The notes under the pieces were generated by a model. The model searched no databases, was not told the DNA's origin, and saw only the letters and a list, made by a program, of their open reading frames with translations. Positions 7,474 through 15,718 of a DNA stretch of 52,111 nucleotides are shown one piece after another. Location of the stretch: contig DDNC01000027.1 in the NCBI GenBank assembly GCA_002340985.1, forward strand, positions 66,165-118,275, written 5' to 3'. Each line of letters opens with the position of its first letter. Position 1 is the stretch's first letter. The stretch is from Firmicutes bacterium UBA2530 (GTDB lineage Bacteria > Bacillota > Clostridia > Tissierellales > Sedimentibacteraceae). The position numbers and the translations under genes are program-made.

Positions 7474-7834
7474 CTTCTACCTCCACCACATCAAAATACT
7501 TTATTTTTTCATCCTCACACCATTTCTTATAATCATCCACGTCAGTTACGCCACTGTTCAAACATTCTAAATGCCTGCTGAAATACTCAAGAAACTTGTC
7601 CATTCTTTTGGCTCCGATGCCGTAGGCCTCATAGATTGCGTTGCAGGCTATCGGATAAATCATCAGGAGAGCTTCTTTTGTTGCATCCGTCTTCGCCTGT
7701 TCAACCGCAGTATTGTACTTCTCGTGATACTCTTCAATTGCTTTGTCTATCTTCGGTTGGATTTTTCGCTGTATTTCTTTGTTTAGGTCTGCAGCGTTCT
7801 CGAATATCAGATTACCATTTTTCGCCTTAATCAC
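7466..7834 (-). CDS. Helical phage protein, 122 aa
   Basis: GTG start at 7834 with GGAGG 9 bases upstream. Helical throughout: a charged coiled coil (residues 15-50), then ALLMIYPIACNAIYEAYGIGAKRMDKFLEYF. Similar helical proteins occur in Firmicute phage early clusters. Function unknown. Confidence 0.7.
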   Translation of the reverse strand: MIKAKNGNLIFENAADLNKEIQRKIQPKIDKAIEEYHEKYNTAVEQAKTDATKEALLMIYPIACNAIYEAYGIGAKRMDKFLEYFSRHLECLNSGVTDVDDYKKWCEDEKIKYFDVVEVEDE

Positions 7835-7853
7835 TCATTCGCACCTCCTACAA

Positions 7854-8669
7854 TCATTTGATGTTATAAATTGACGTTTGTACATTCTTAGCAATTTTGT
7901 TATGAAAATCATCTACGAATTTTTTTGTGATTTCAAATCCATAAGACTTCCTCCCTAATTGTTCAGAAGCTAATAAAGTTACCCCACTACCTGCCACTGG
8001 ATCAATAACCACGTCTCCAACATCAGTAAAGATTTCTATTAGATTTTTCAAAAGAGGTACAGGCTTCTGATTTGGGTGCGCTTTAGGTGTTATATTGTCT
8101 GCTTCCCACCACATCCAGTTGAATATCATCTTGCCATTATTATTAAATTTCGGGAGTTTGTCCCTATACAAGACTACCGCATGTTCAGTGCCATCAATAA
8201 TAAGTGTTTCATCTTGAATTTCATTTCTGGACAAAATTACTGCATGCTCAGTCGCTCCGACAATTTTCATGTTTGCCTTAAGTACCTGGGGACTATACTT
8301 TTTTATAAAGAACATAGGAAAGCCATGTTTAAAGCCGTATTTTTTTCCCGTATCAATCAACATTTGCATTTGGTCGAATGCGCAAAATATAATCATTGCT
8401 GGAGCTTTATTGCGTTCTTTAGGCTCTTTTATAAGTAACTTGCTACAAAAGTGCATGTACTCAACTAAGTTAAAGTTTGAATCACTGTTAAAGAACTGCT
8501 TCCCTGCCTTTTTTGACTCGCCTTTTTTATTGTCGCCGTCGATGTACCATTCCGTGGAGGATGCATATGCTTTCACTCCCAAATTGTATGGAATGTCAGC
8601 AATTACTAACTGCGCTTTGGGTATTCCATATTTTTTATAATTTTGAAAATTATCATGATATAGTTTCAA
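7854..8669 (-). CDS. Phage N6-adenine-type DNA methyltransferase (beta class)
   Basis: 271 residues. Motif IV is DIPY (residues 25-28, a variant of DPPY) and the AdoMet motif I is DPVAGSG (223-229), preceded by HPNQKP (198-203); motif IV before motif I defines the beta class. It probably methylates phage DNA as protection or regulation; specificity cannot be read. The start is TTG 8669 with GGAGGTATAAC upstream. Unusually, the putative target-recognition stretch holds a near-repeat: GATEHAVILSRNE (138-150) and GTEHAVVLYRDK (160-171). No restriction enzyme gene is beside it. Confidence 0.88.
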   Translation of the reverse strand: MKLYHDNFQNYKKYGIPKAQLVIADIPYNLGVKAYASSTEWYIDGDNKKGESKKAGKQFFNSDSNFNLVEYMHFCSKLLIKEPKERNKAPAMIIFCAFDQMQMLIDTGKKYGFKHGFPMFFIKKYSPQVLKANMKIVGATEHAVILSRNEIQDETLIIDGTEHAVVLYRDKLPKFNNNGKMIFNWMWWEADNITPKAHPNQKPVPLLKNLIEIFTDVGDVVIDPVAGSGVTLLASEQLGRKSYGFEITKKFVDDFHNKIAKNVQTSIYNIK

Positions 8670-8670
8670 G

Positions 8671-8721
8671 TTATACCTCCATCAATTCATCTTTCAATTG
8701 TTGTTTTTCTTGGTCTGTCAT
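8671..8721 (-). CDS. 16-residue mini ORF coupling 3D-domain and methyltransferase genes
   Basis: ATG overlaps the stop of the 3D-domain gene (TAATG), follows GGAGGTGTGGAT, and encodes MTDQEKQQLKDELMEV; its stop lies 1 base before the methyltransferase TTG. The spacing suggests ribosomes pass through it to reach the methyltransferase start. It may be a real peptide or only a coupling device. Confidence 0.4.
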   Translation of the reverse strand: MTDQEKQQLKDELMEV

Positions 8722-9272
8722 TAATCCACACCTCCCAAAACATAAACCTTCGCCATATGCCTACCGTTTGCAAAAGCAACATCCACATCATCAACGTAAA
8801 TGTCAAGCTTATTCCCCTTTATAGCTGAACCACTGTCACGAACCACCCTAAATCCGACGCCCTCGATAAACAATCTTGTGCCGGGTTCAAAAACCGCCCA
8901 GTCAGCGGCCGCAGTATAACCTTCAAGGACAAAGTCCCCGCTTGCTGTGATACCATAAAACGGGTCATCAGGTGTTTTCCCTGTGCTCTCAACTCCTGCG
9001 GTGTAATAGCTCACATCGAATTCACCTGCATACTCACTTGTTACGAAATCTTGCATCAGCATGTCTTTATCTGAAACAATCCTCTTTGTGTACGCAAGTT
9101 CAAGTTCCGTTTGCAGCCGTTGCTCTTTTTCTTTCAGATACCTTGTCTCAACCTGAATCAGCCTATTTTCGTAATTCTGAACTTCAAGTTTATGTACTTT
9201 ATCCGACTGCTGCATTACGAAAGCTAATGCACCCAGCAGAAAGAATTGTAATAACAAAAGTAATTTTTTCAT
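8721..9272 (-). CDS. Exported 3D-domain protein
   Basis: 183 residues. An N-terminal hydrophobic helix (residues 3-20) is a signal anchor, followed by a coiled coil (28-62) and a C-terminal 3D domain: GITASG (107-112), AAAD (121-124), VRDSGSAIKG (144-153) and LDIYVDD (156-162), with three conserved aspartates. 3D domains occur in peptidoglycan-acting lytic proteins of Firmicutes. The product likely faces the cell wall, which is odd inside a replication operon. GGAGACAAGG precedes the ATG. Confidence 0.85.
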   Translation of the reverse strand: MKKLLLLLQFFLLGALAFVMQQSDKVHKLEVQNYENRLIQVETRYLKEKEQRLQTELELAYTKRIVSDKDMLMQDFVTSEYAGEFDVSYYTAGVESTGKTPDDPFYGITASGDFVLEGYTAAADWAVFEPGTRLFIEGVGFRVVRDSGSAIKGNKLDIYVDDVDVAFANGRHMAKVYVLGGVD

Positions 9273-9281
9273 CCTTGTCTC

Positions 9282-10106
9282 CTATTCCTCTATCCACCAT
9301 GAATACCATTCGTCTACCGTTTCAAACAATGGTTTCATGCCTTTGGCTTTTCTACGTTCTAAGTACCCTGGTAACCACCTTGCTATTGCTCGTTTATAAT
9401 TTTTTGCAAATTTGGGATATTTTCTTAACTCCATACGTTTTTTAGTGGACATTGGGCATCCTATACAACCCAATCTCTCATACCCATAATCATACAATTC
9501 GCAATATTTTATATTTCTGCTTTTTAAATAGTTCCAAACATCTGCATCTGTCCAATCGATAATTGGGTTCAATACGTGTTTTCCTTTAACGGTACAATTC
9601 TCAATCATTGTTCTTTTTTCGTCATTGTCGCTATTTAAAAATATTTCTCTTTTTTCTTTTGCTTTTTTTGAATTACTTCCATATACATCAAACTCGACTA
9701 AATTCCTGCTGTTCTTTCTTCTTACGCTTTCAGCCCAACGAACACCTGTTATAACAAACCGTCCTGTCCCCCCTCGTTCCTTGAGTTCGGCACAGCAAAA
9801 CCTTTTTAATCTAGTAGGAAGTCCTTTTTCTTCCATCAACTGAAACATTGACTTTTCGTGCTGATGCCTCTGAACATCAGGGTAATTCTCTCTTATGAAG
9901 TAAACCAATTCAGGCGGGTCTATTCCTGTTATGTTGTAGTGAGCGTCAAATTTAACTCCAGCTTCTTTGCAAAGATGATATATAACTTGACTGTCCTTAC
10001 CTCCACTAAAAGCCACGTAATAACCTTCCGGCGGCTCAAACGTCTTCAATCGCTCGATTGCAACTTCAACTTTTGTTTGACCATATATGTTAAGTTGTTC
10101 ATTCAA
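9282..10106 (-). CDS. PAPS-reductase-family protein (PP-loop, Fe-S)
   Basis: 274 residues from TTG 10106 (AGGAGGTTATAAG upstream). The PP-loop SGGKDS lies at residues 34-39, and cysteine pairs FCC and CIGCP are consistent with an iron-sulfur site. The family includes PAPS/APS reductases and DNA phosphorothioation DndC; phage members are common, and their substrate is usually unknown. It ends 9 bases before the 3D-domain gene. No dnd partners (cysteine desulfurase, DndD) are visible, so phosphorothioation is not supported here. Confidence 0.87.
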   Translation of the reverse strand: MNEQLNIYGQTKVEVAIERLKTFEPPEGYYVAFSGGKDSQVIYHLCKEAGVKFDAHYNITGIDPPELVYFIRENYPDVQRHQHEKSMFQLMEEKGLPTRLKRFCCAELKERGGTGRFVITGVRWAESVRRKNSRNLVEFDVYGSNSKKAKEKREIFLNSDNDEKRTMIENCTVKGKHVLNPIIDWTDADVWNYLKSRNIKYCELYDYGYERLGCIGCPMSTKKRMELRKYPKFAKNYKRAIARWLPGYLERRKAKGMKPLFETVDEWYSWWIEE

Positions 10107-10107
10107 C

Positions 10108-10266
10108 TTATAACCTCCTATTCTCATTGAACATCGCACCATAACTATTCAAATATTCGTCTCTACGTCTGTGCGCCTGCTCAATTTTCTCTTTTTCCAA
10201 TCTGTATCGTTCACACTCACCGTGACACCCAAGGTGACGGTCTGTGCATTTTAAACATACTTTCAT
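10108..10266 (-). CDS. 52-residue Cys-rich phage protein
   Basis: Begins MKVCLKCTDRHLGCHGECERY, a C-x2-C-x6-C-x3-C pattern found in small proteins of many Firmicute phages, followed by a charged helix. AAGAGGTGTATTT precedes the ATG; its stop lies beside the TTG of the PAPS-reductase-like gene. Probably a one-zinc protein of unknown role. Confidence 0.75.
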   Translation of the reverse strand: MKVCLKCTDRHLGCHGECERYRLEKEKIEQAHRRRDEYLNSYGAMFNENRRL

Positions 10267-10311
10267 AAATACACCTCTTATATTGATTTTATTTTGGATA
10301 TTTATGCATTC

Positions 10312-10587
10312 TTACTCTTGTTTCCTATACAGTCTTACAAGTTCTTTTCTAAGCTGCACTGCTATTCTTTCAATCTCAGCATTCGTAACTGTCTCTACAG
10401 GCTCTTTTTCTACTTTCCAATGGTAATCCCAGATACCAACATCAGTTCTTCTTTCAAATTGCTCGCACCATTTTAGCGCTCTTTTTCTCCATTCCACGTA
10501 ATCTTTATTGTATTTTTCAAGCTCCATGGCTTTCTCGCATAGCATCTCGCTTAATGTTTTTACAATCTCTATTTGTTTTATTTCCAT
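10312..10587 (-). CDS. Helical phage protein, 91 aa
   Basis: The ATG at 10587 has GGAGG 7 bases upstream; earlier in-frame starts (up to 10647) lack proper spacing. The product is helical with a KYNKDYVEWRKRALKWCEQFERR segment rich in aromatics and basic residues. No family recognised. Confidence 0.65.
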   Translation of the reverse strand: MEIKQIEIVKTLSEMLCEKAMELEKYNKDYVEWRKRALKWCEQFERRTDVGIWDYHWKVEKEPVETVTNAEIERIAVQLRKELVRLYRKQE

Positions 10588-10676
10588 AACCATACCTCCT
10601 ATTTTCTTCTGTGAGCTATTTATTTGTGCTTTAAAATCGTTTTGCACCTCTGCTTGTCCTATCCGTCGATTGAGTA

Positions 10677-10916
10677 TTAACTTTCGTTAAATCGCATTTT
10701 AGGGCTTTCGCTTAACATTTTGTAATTTTTATCCGCCAACGCCTTCAAGAAGTCCCTAATTTCTGCATCTTGTATGTCTAACTTCGGTAATTGGCTGTGA
10801 TAACTACCTCTATGACAACTGCATTGAAACATATAGTCATATACTTTGCTGTTTGCCCCTGCCATCGGAATCATGATTATTCCAGTGTCTAAGCACTGAT
10901 AACAGTCTTTAGCCAT
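10677..10916 (-). CDS. Small zinc-binding phage protein, 79 aa
   Basis: Start ATG 10916 with GAGG 9 bases upstream, overlapping the end of the helicase-loader gene. It reads MAKDCYQCLDTGIIM...FQCSCHRGSYH: two cysteine pairs plus histidine, a zinc site seen in small phage proteins next to helicase-loader genes. Could support helicase loading; that is only inferred from position. Confidence 0.7.
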   Translation of the reverse strand: MAKDCYQCLDTGIIMIPMAGANSKVYDYMFQCSCHRGSYHSQLPKLDIQDAEIRDFLKALADKNYKMLSESPKMRFNES

Positions 10917-11451
10917 TTTTATTGTCCTCAATCGCAAGTGTTGAATTGTTCATAAGCTTCTTAATGTCGTTAGGCAGCGCTTGGTATTCTCTGTTGCTTG
11001 AAACTTTTGCTTTGTAGCTTCTCATGAAGTTTGAAGCAACTACAGATTGCACGGTATCAGCATCCATCTGCGACCACTCTTTTAGCTGAGTTGGCGTTAT
11101 TAACTGTTTGACAGCTTCAGGAAGTTTTTTAAATTCTTCTGTGGCATTATAAGCACTATTTCGTATTGCTTTGCTTACAAGATTCCATGCTTCCTGTTCT
11201 GAAAGCTCATTAGGCTCGACAATTTTGACTAAGCTTTGTTTTATCTGTCCTATTACCGGAGGAAATCCTTTTGTATCCGTCGCTATATGTCTTTTAACCG
11301 CTGCCTTAACTAAGTTGATATCATCATCTGCAAACAATTCAGTCCAAAGATTAACAACACTCGTAAGCTCTTCTTTGCTTTTATCTTTGTAATACAACGG
11401 ATAAGCTGCTTTCAAAATTGCCATAACTCCCATAGTTTCAATTTTTGTCAT
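10909..11451 (-). CDS. Replicative helicase loader/inhibitor (phage G39P type)
   Basis: 180 residues from ATG 11451. The helical N-terminal domain (ILKAAYPLYYKDKSKEEL...VNLWTELFADDD..LV..AVKRHIATDTKGFPPVIGQIKQSL) matches the G39P/helicase-inhibitor family of Bacillus phage SPP1 relatives. Members hold the host or phage DnaB-type helicase until it is delivered to the origin by the replisome organizer, which is the adjacent upstream gene here. The start is taken at the ATG with GGAGG 10 bases upstream rather than the ATG 9 bases earlier, which is too close to it. Confidence 0.85.
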   Translation of the reverse strand: MTKIETMGVMAILKAAYPLYYKDKSKEELTSVVNLWTELFADDDINLVKAAVKRHIATDTKGFPPVIGQIKQSLVKIVEPNELSEQEAWNLVSKAIRNSAYNATEEFKKLPEAVKQLITPTQLKEWSQMDADTVQSVVASNFMRSYKAKVSSNREYQALPNDIKKLMNNSTLAIEDNKNG

Positions 11452-12308
11452 TGTTTCCATGCCTCCTTTTCTATCTCTTCGTACATCATGTCTAGGAATA
11501 TATTTCCGCTTGTCTCTTTTGGGTTTTTAGTGCCGTTCTGCCCTTTATACTTTCCATCAACAATGTCTTTTCTGTGCCAATTAAGAATTGTTGCATAATC
11601 ACTTGAGTATTTTTTTCCGGTGGAGGCTTTATAAGCATCTAGTTTGTCAATCATTTCTTTAGCCCTTGCTTGTCCTAAGCTGTTGATTAATTTATTAAAT
11701 TCGTCAATCGTCAAAGATACTTTTTCAAATTCTCCGTATGTGTCTTTTTTAAGAGTAGATTTTTTGTTTGATTTTTTTTCATCGTCGCTGTGTATAAAAA
11801 TATCTTCTTTATCATTCTTTACATTCTTATCATTCTTTACATTATTGTTTGTATCCAGCGACTGTTGTTTTTCTGTTACTTGCCTATCCAGCGACTGTTT
11901 CTTTTTTGTTACTTTGTCGGCGCAATCTTCTTGAAAATTGTTGTAATTTATAATGTTGTAGTGTGTTTCTGTTCTGTTACCTTTAGTCCCATATATTTGA
12001 ATCATGTCGTTTTCGACTAGCCAATCTAAGATATTTTGAATCGTCTTAGGATTAGGTATAATATCTTTGCCTCTTTCATACCACGAAACCCATTTGCAAA
12101 TATCTCTTACGCTTGTCAATCGCTCTCCACGTTTAATTAATTTTTTCCCTATTACTTTTTCGCCCTTTTCTTTATAAGGAATTTCGCTATCTTGGTGATT
12201 GGCTTCGATTAACAACCTTTCAAATACTCTTAAATATAACGGTGGCATTTGATAAATATCACTATCGACAATTTGCCTATGAATCCTTATCCACCCTACG
12301 CCCGCCAA
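11448..12308 (-). CDS. Phage replisome organizer (DnaD-like)
   Basis: 286 residues from TTG 12308. The N-terminal 125 residues form a winged-helix region (MAGVGWIRIHRQIVDSDIYQ...LYLRVFERLLIEANH) typical of phage replisome organizers that bind the origin. A low-complexity linker with repeated NVKNDKNVKNDK and two QSLD units follows, then a C-terminal domain (YGEFEKVSLTIDEFNKLI...ILNWHRKD) found in phage replication proteins. It hands over to the helicase loader encoded next. The replication origin could lie within the linker-coding region, as in related phages, but I see no clear iteron set. Confidence 0.85.
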   Translation of the reverse strand: MAGVGWIRIHRQIVDSDIYQMPPLYLRVFERLLIEANHQDSEIPYKEKGEKVIGKKLIKRGERLTSVRDICKWVSWYERGKDIIPNPKTIQNILDWLVENDMIQIYGTKGNRTETHYNIINYNNFQEDCADKVTKKKQSLDRQVTEKQQSLDTNNNVKNDKNVKNDKEDIFIHSDDEKKSNKKSTLKKDTYGEFEKVSLTIDEFNKLINSLGQARAKEMIDKLDAYKASTGKKYSSDYATILNWHRKDIVDGKYKGQNGTKNPKETSGNIFLDMMYEEIEKEAWKQ

Positions 12309-12323
12309 TTTCTCACCACCTTT

Positions 12324-12339
12324 GGGGGATTTCTCCCCC
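12324..12339 (-). other. Short GC-rich hairpin with GAAA loop between nuclease and replisome-organizer genes
   Basis: On the minus strand GGGGGA-GAAA-TCCCCC forms a 6-bp stem closed by a GNRA tetraloop. It is just before the TTG start of the replisome organizer, with no U tract. It may act as a translation or mRNA-processing element; not a typical terminator. Confidence 0.5.
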
Positions 12340-12341
12340 GG

Positions 12342-13232
12342 TTATTCTCCTAAGTCCAGCCAATACACAGGCTCTGTAACTTTCTTAATGCTCTTGCAGT
12401 AGTCGCACTTTCCGCATCCGACAGGCTCTGCCTTACCCTCTTTTAAGTCCTTAACTCGAAGTATGTACGGCTTTAATTCTTCGAGCGTTGATTGTACAAA
12501 CTGCTCAACTGAATTTTCATCCTCTGTAGCAAAGGTGATTAAATCTTTATCAGGAGTTTTTTCTTTGCTTGCGGCCATGATGTTAGGAATAAAGTAACTA
12601 CCCAAATTTTGCCTGATAATCTCGCAATAAATAGCCATCTGCCAATCATACCGCCATGCAAGAATAAAATTTACCTTTCGCCGAAATTCGTCACTCCAAG
12701 ATTGTTCAGAAATACTCTTAACGATTTTGAGGTCTACGAAATATTTCTGTTTTCGATGGAGCATGTCTACTTTTATCTTGAACGGCAAGCCGTATATTTG
12801 CCCAGTCAACGCAATTTCTTTCTCAGTTTGAGCAATTACCTTATATAGACTTTCATCGTTCTTTAAAACGTCGATTATCTCGTCAGCCTTTTGGAATTTC
12901 TCTTTCAATCCGCCTGCATTCTTACCTTTGCTCGCCATAATCTCGGGATGCTCTTCGATAAATTGTTGCAGTGTTCCTTCCGACCAAGCATGAACATAGC
13001 TTCCGACAAGCATATCCTCTGTGGTTTCTCTTTGAAATTCTCCATTTAACTGAGCCGTTGCTTGTAATTCACATTCTATATATTGTTTCAGTTGGGTAGA
13101 ACCGCAAAATAAGCGGTTCATTTCCGGACTGAAATAGTTATTATTATTTAATAACTTTGTATATTCTTGCAGTTTGTCTTTGGGTATATCTTCATAATCT
13201 TGTGTTAAATCCGTGACTGATATATTACTCAT
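12342..13232 (-). CDS. PD-(D/E)XK exonuclease-like protein (DUF3799/RecE type), RecT partner
   Basis: 296 residues. The fold is indicated by LVGSYVHAWSEG (residues 76-87), the KVDMLHRKQKYFVDLKIVKS core (D..xDxK) and a downstream WRYDWQMAIYCEII helix. The C-terminal CGKCDYCKS cysteines resemble the Fe-S or zinc site of RecB-type nucleases. Directly followed upstream by recT, as in phage RecE/RecT pairs, so it probably resects DNA ends for annealing. GGAGTAGACA precedes the ATG. Confidence 0.85.
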   Translation of the reverse strand: MSNISVTDLTQDYEDIPKDKLQEYTKLLNNNNYFSPEMNRLFCGSTQLKQYIECELQATAQLNGEFQRETTEDMLVGSYVHAWSEGTLQQFIEEHPEIMASKGKNAGGLKEKFQKADEIIDVLKNDESLYKVIAQTEKEIALTGQIYGLPFKIKVDMLHRKQKYFVDLKIVKSISEQSWSDEFRRKVNFILAWRYDWQMAIYCEIIRQNLGSYFIPNIMAASKEKTPDKDLITFATEDENSVEQFVQSTLEELKPYILRVKDLKEGKAEPVGCGKCDYCKSIKKVTEPVYWLDLGE

Positions 13233-13235
13233 TGT

Positions 13236-14054
13236 CTACTCCTTGAAGACGTCGGGGATGTCTTCATCGATTTCTTTTCCATCGTCAGCGTCTTCCTCAA
13301 TTATTTGAAATTCTGCTTCTTCGGCGATTATTGCATCGTGTGATTCTACATCCAATATATTCTTAGGTTTTGAATTTTTCTTTTCAAATTCAACATCCGC
13401 TCCATCTTCCCAAGCTTGTCTTTGTTCTATATTGTCAAAATCAAGAGAAATCATTTTGCATAGTCTTCTTAGAACGGTCTTTTTACACATTTCGCCGTAA
13501 CTCTTTGTCCAACTTGTACCTTTCGGCATCTTTGAATAATCGTCTCTCGTCTTGTCGATTTCTTCTTTGCTCATTGTGTCGTATTTCATGCTACCATCTG
13601 CAAAGAAGCAAATTGCGAAAGCCCCTATTATGCTGTCATTGTTAAATGGTATAGGCTTGAAATTCACATACTGCTTACCTTCTTTGATTTCCTCTTCAAA
13701 GAAATCTCCCTTTCTAACCAATTTGGCGTAAATGTCCCTTATTGGTTCAATACTGTATTTTTTAGCAAGCTTTATTTCACCTTTATAATCCGTCTGAAAT
13801 TGTAAACTGTTTCCGTATGGTATTGCATAACACTCTTTATTCAGGAAATCCAAGCCGAGAAATGCACCTTTAAGCATTGTCCTTGCAACACTTATTGCAT
13901 TACATTTTTCAATACCTTTTGTGTCCTGTAATACTGTGATTGAGTTTTGCAGAAATCTTGTTTTGTTAAAATCTTTTGGTAAAGCCGCTGCCTTTGATTC
14001 AAGTAGTGAATTCAAGTGTTTATGTGATTCTTTTAAAATTAAATCATTTGCCAT
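13236..14054 (-). CDS. recT: RecT-type single-strand annealing protein
   Basis: 272 residues. Characteristic RecT segments: SVARTMLKGAFLGLDFLNKECYAIPYGN, LQFQTDYKGEIKLAKKY, and SYGEMCKKTVLRRLCKMIS. A long acidic C-terminal tail (residues 235-272) may contact SSB or the nuclease. It anneals complementary strands in phage recombination. The ATG overlaps the stop of the SbcC-like gene upstream, and the nuclease follows 3 bases after, forming an SbcC-like/RecT/nuclease cassette. Confidence 0.95.
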   Translation of the reverse strand: MANDLILKESHKHLNSLLESKAAALPKDFNKTRFLQNSITVLQDTKGIEKCNAISVARTMLKGAFLGLDFLNKECYAIPYGNSLQFQTDYKGEIKLAKKYSIEPIRDIYAKLVRKGDFFEEEIKEGKQYVNFKPIPFNNDSIIGAFAICFFADGSMKYDTMSKEEIDKTRDDYSKMPKGTSWTKSYGEMCKKTVLRRLCKMISLDFDNIEQRQAWEDGADVEFEKKNSKPKNILDVESHDAIIAEEAEFQIIEEDADDGKEIDEDIPDVFKE

Positions 14055-15718
14055 TATTTATCTTCCTCTCCTAATTGGTTTTTTACTTTAAATTGGTTAT
14101 CTTTTGTACCTTGTGTAATGGTTATAAATGCCTGAATATCATGCTTCTCACATAATTCAATTACCGTTTTCTGTCTGTCAATGTCCAGTTTTTCAAATCC
14201 GTCGAGACACATGATTTTCAATTCGCCCATCCTCTGCAGCGCAATCTTGAAAGCAGCATCCATCTTTTCGCCGTCACTTAATCCATCTAATAATGTGCCG
14301 TTTATACGAATTAAGCCGTTCTCGTCAACCGATATACCCTCAAGCGGCAGTTCGTGCGTTTTAAGCAACTCTGACGGCTTGTTACGTGCGATTGAGATAA
14401 TGTTTGTAAAGTAATCGCTGCGGCTTTTCTTTGTAGTAAGTTCTCCGTCTCTTATGAAAAGCATTCTGTCCCAATCTCTCAAATATCCTTGCATTTCAAC
14501 AACTTTTTCCGCATCGGCTCTTAATGGGTCAACATCTATAAGATTATTGTTTTCGAGATATTCAGAGGCCTTTCCGATTTTCTCTTTCTCAATTTCAATA
14601 AGTTGGGCGGCTTCTTTTTCAATACCTTCTTTTTCAAGCTCTTTCTTATCATCAAGCCCGGAAACCTCTTGTTCCTTAACGGCTATTTTCTGTTCCTGTT
14701 GTTTTATTTCTTCTTTGCTTTGCTCTTCTGCTATAGCTGTCTGCCTTTTGACTGTTTCTTTCATTTCAAGGTAATTTGCTTTCAATCTTGCTATTTCTTT
14801 TTCAAGTTGCATGTCATAGTCTTTTAATTGATTTTCCAACAAAGAGCCAAGCCCATCTATTTTACTTTTTTCTTTCTCAATCTTCTGCTGCGACAAATCA
14901 ATGAGGTCTCTTAAATCTTGCTTTATTTCGGTATATTTAACATCAAGTCTTGCTTTCTTGGCTTCTGCAGCAGCGTTAATTGAATTAACTTTGTCGTCGT
15001 AGTTATCTTTTAATGCTTTCGCCTGCTCGATGTATTTATTGATTTTTTCGGCTTCGGAAACTTTGGAGTAATATTCCTCAACCTTCTTATCCTTCCATTC
15101 ATCGCCGTTGTAATTATCCGGCAACCCTCTTTCAATATTTTTAACCTGGATTTCAAGGGTCTTAACGTCTCTGTTTACTTCCTCACGTTCTTTATAAAAC
15201 TTGTTTTCAATATCCTTGAGAATTTGCAGCATATGCTTGTCCGTATTTATGCCATTCAGAACACTTGCGTCGTTTAAAAACCATTGAATGATTTCATCCG
15301 CAGGATAATCCATCTTTATCATGCTCAATATAATATTTGTCTGCTCCTTAACAGGAAGTGCTATAAAGTCAAGCGGTCTAAACACATCACCTCTGACGAA
15401 TTTTCTAAGTTCTGCTTCAGTAGACTTTATACCTTCGCCCTGCTGCCTAAGTTTGAAGTAGTCTGCTTTATCGTCACGGAGCTTTCTTTCAACTTCAAGT
15501 CCGCTATCGGTTTCGATATAAAGCGTAGCTTCACTTTCATCATGTTTGATTAATTCCGTTCTTCTGCCTGTGTTGCTGAAAGTTTTTTCTATGGCTTCAA
15601 TAACAGAAGTTTTTCCGCTACCTGTCGGACCGATTAAAATATTTAGCTTTGGGTCAGGGTTATAATTAAATTCTTCAATCCCCAAGAAATCTTTAATTTT
15701 CAATGCTTTTATTTTCAT
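14054..15718 (-). CDS. SbcC/Rad50-like AAA ATPase
   Basis: 554 residues. Walker A GPTGSGKT is at residues 30-37, a long coiled coil spans roughly 165-400, the ABC-type signature LSDGEK precedes the C-terminal lobe, and the Walker B-like IMCLDGFEKLD starts at about residue 502. The layout is that of a short SMC/SbcC ATPase as carried by many phages beside RecT. It probably works with a nuclease on DNA ends; no SbcD-like nuclease gene is seen, so the PD-(D/E)XK protein may be its partner. AAGGAGGATTAA precedes the ATG. Confidence 0.88.
   Translation of the reverse strand: MKIKALKIKDFLGIEEFNYNPDPKLNILIGPTGSGKTSVIEAIEKTFSNTGRRTELIKHDESEATLYIETDSGLEVERKLRDDKADYFKLRQQGEGIKSTEAELRKFVRGDVFRPLDFIALPVKEQTNIILSMIKMDYPADEIIQWFLNDASVLNGINTDKHMLQILKDIENKFYKEREEVNRDVKTLEIQVKNIERGLPDNYNGDEWKDKKVEEYYSKVSEAEKINKYIEQAKALKDNYDDKVNSINAAAEAKKARLDVKYTEIKQDLRDLIDLSQQKIEKEKSKIDGLGSLLENQLKDYDMQLEKEIARLKANYLEMKETVKRQTAIAEEQSKEEIKQQEQKIAVKEQEVSGLDDKKELEKEGIEKEAAQLIEIEKEKIGKASEYLENNNLIDVDPLRADAEKVVEMQGYLRDWDRMLFIRDGELTTKKSRSDYFTNIISIARNKPSELLKTHELPLEGISVDENGLIRINGTLLDGLSDGEKMDAAFKIALQRMGELKIMCLDGFEKLDIDRQKTVIELCEKHDIQAFITITQGTKDNQFKVKNQLGEEDK

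Noticed and set aside
9282..10106. DNA phosphorothioation (Dnd) system
   Set aside because: Only the PP-loop protein is present; no cysteine desulfurase, DndD/E or restriction partners nearby.
11860..11960. Phage origin iterons in the replisome-organizer linker
   Set aside because: The repeats (two QSLD units, NVKNDK units) are short coding repeats, too few and irregular to call an origin.
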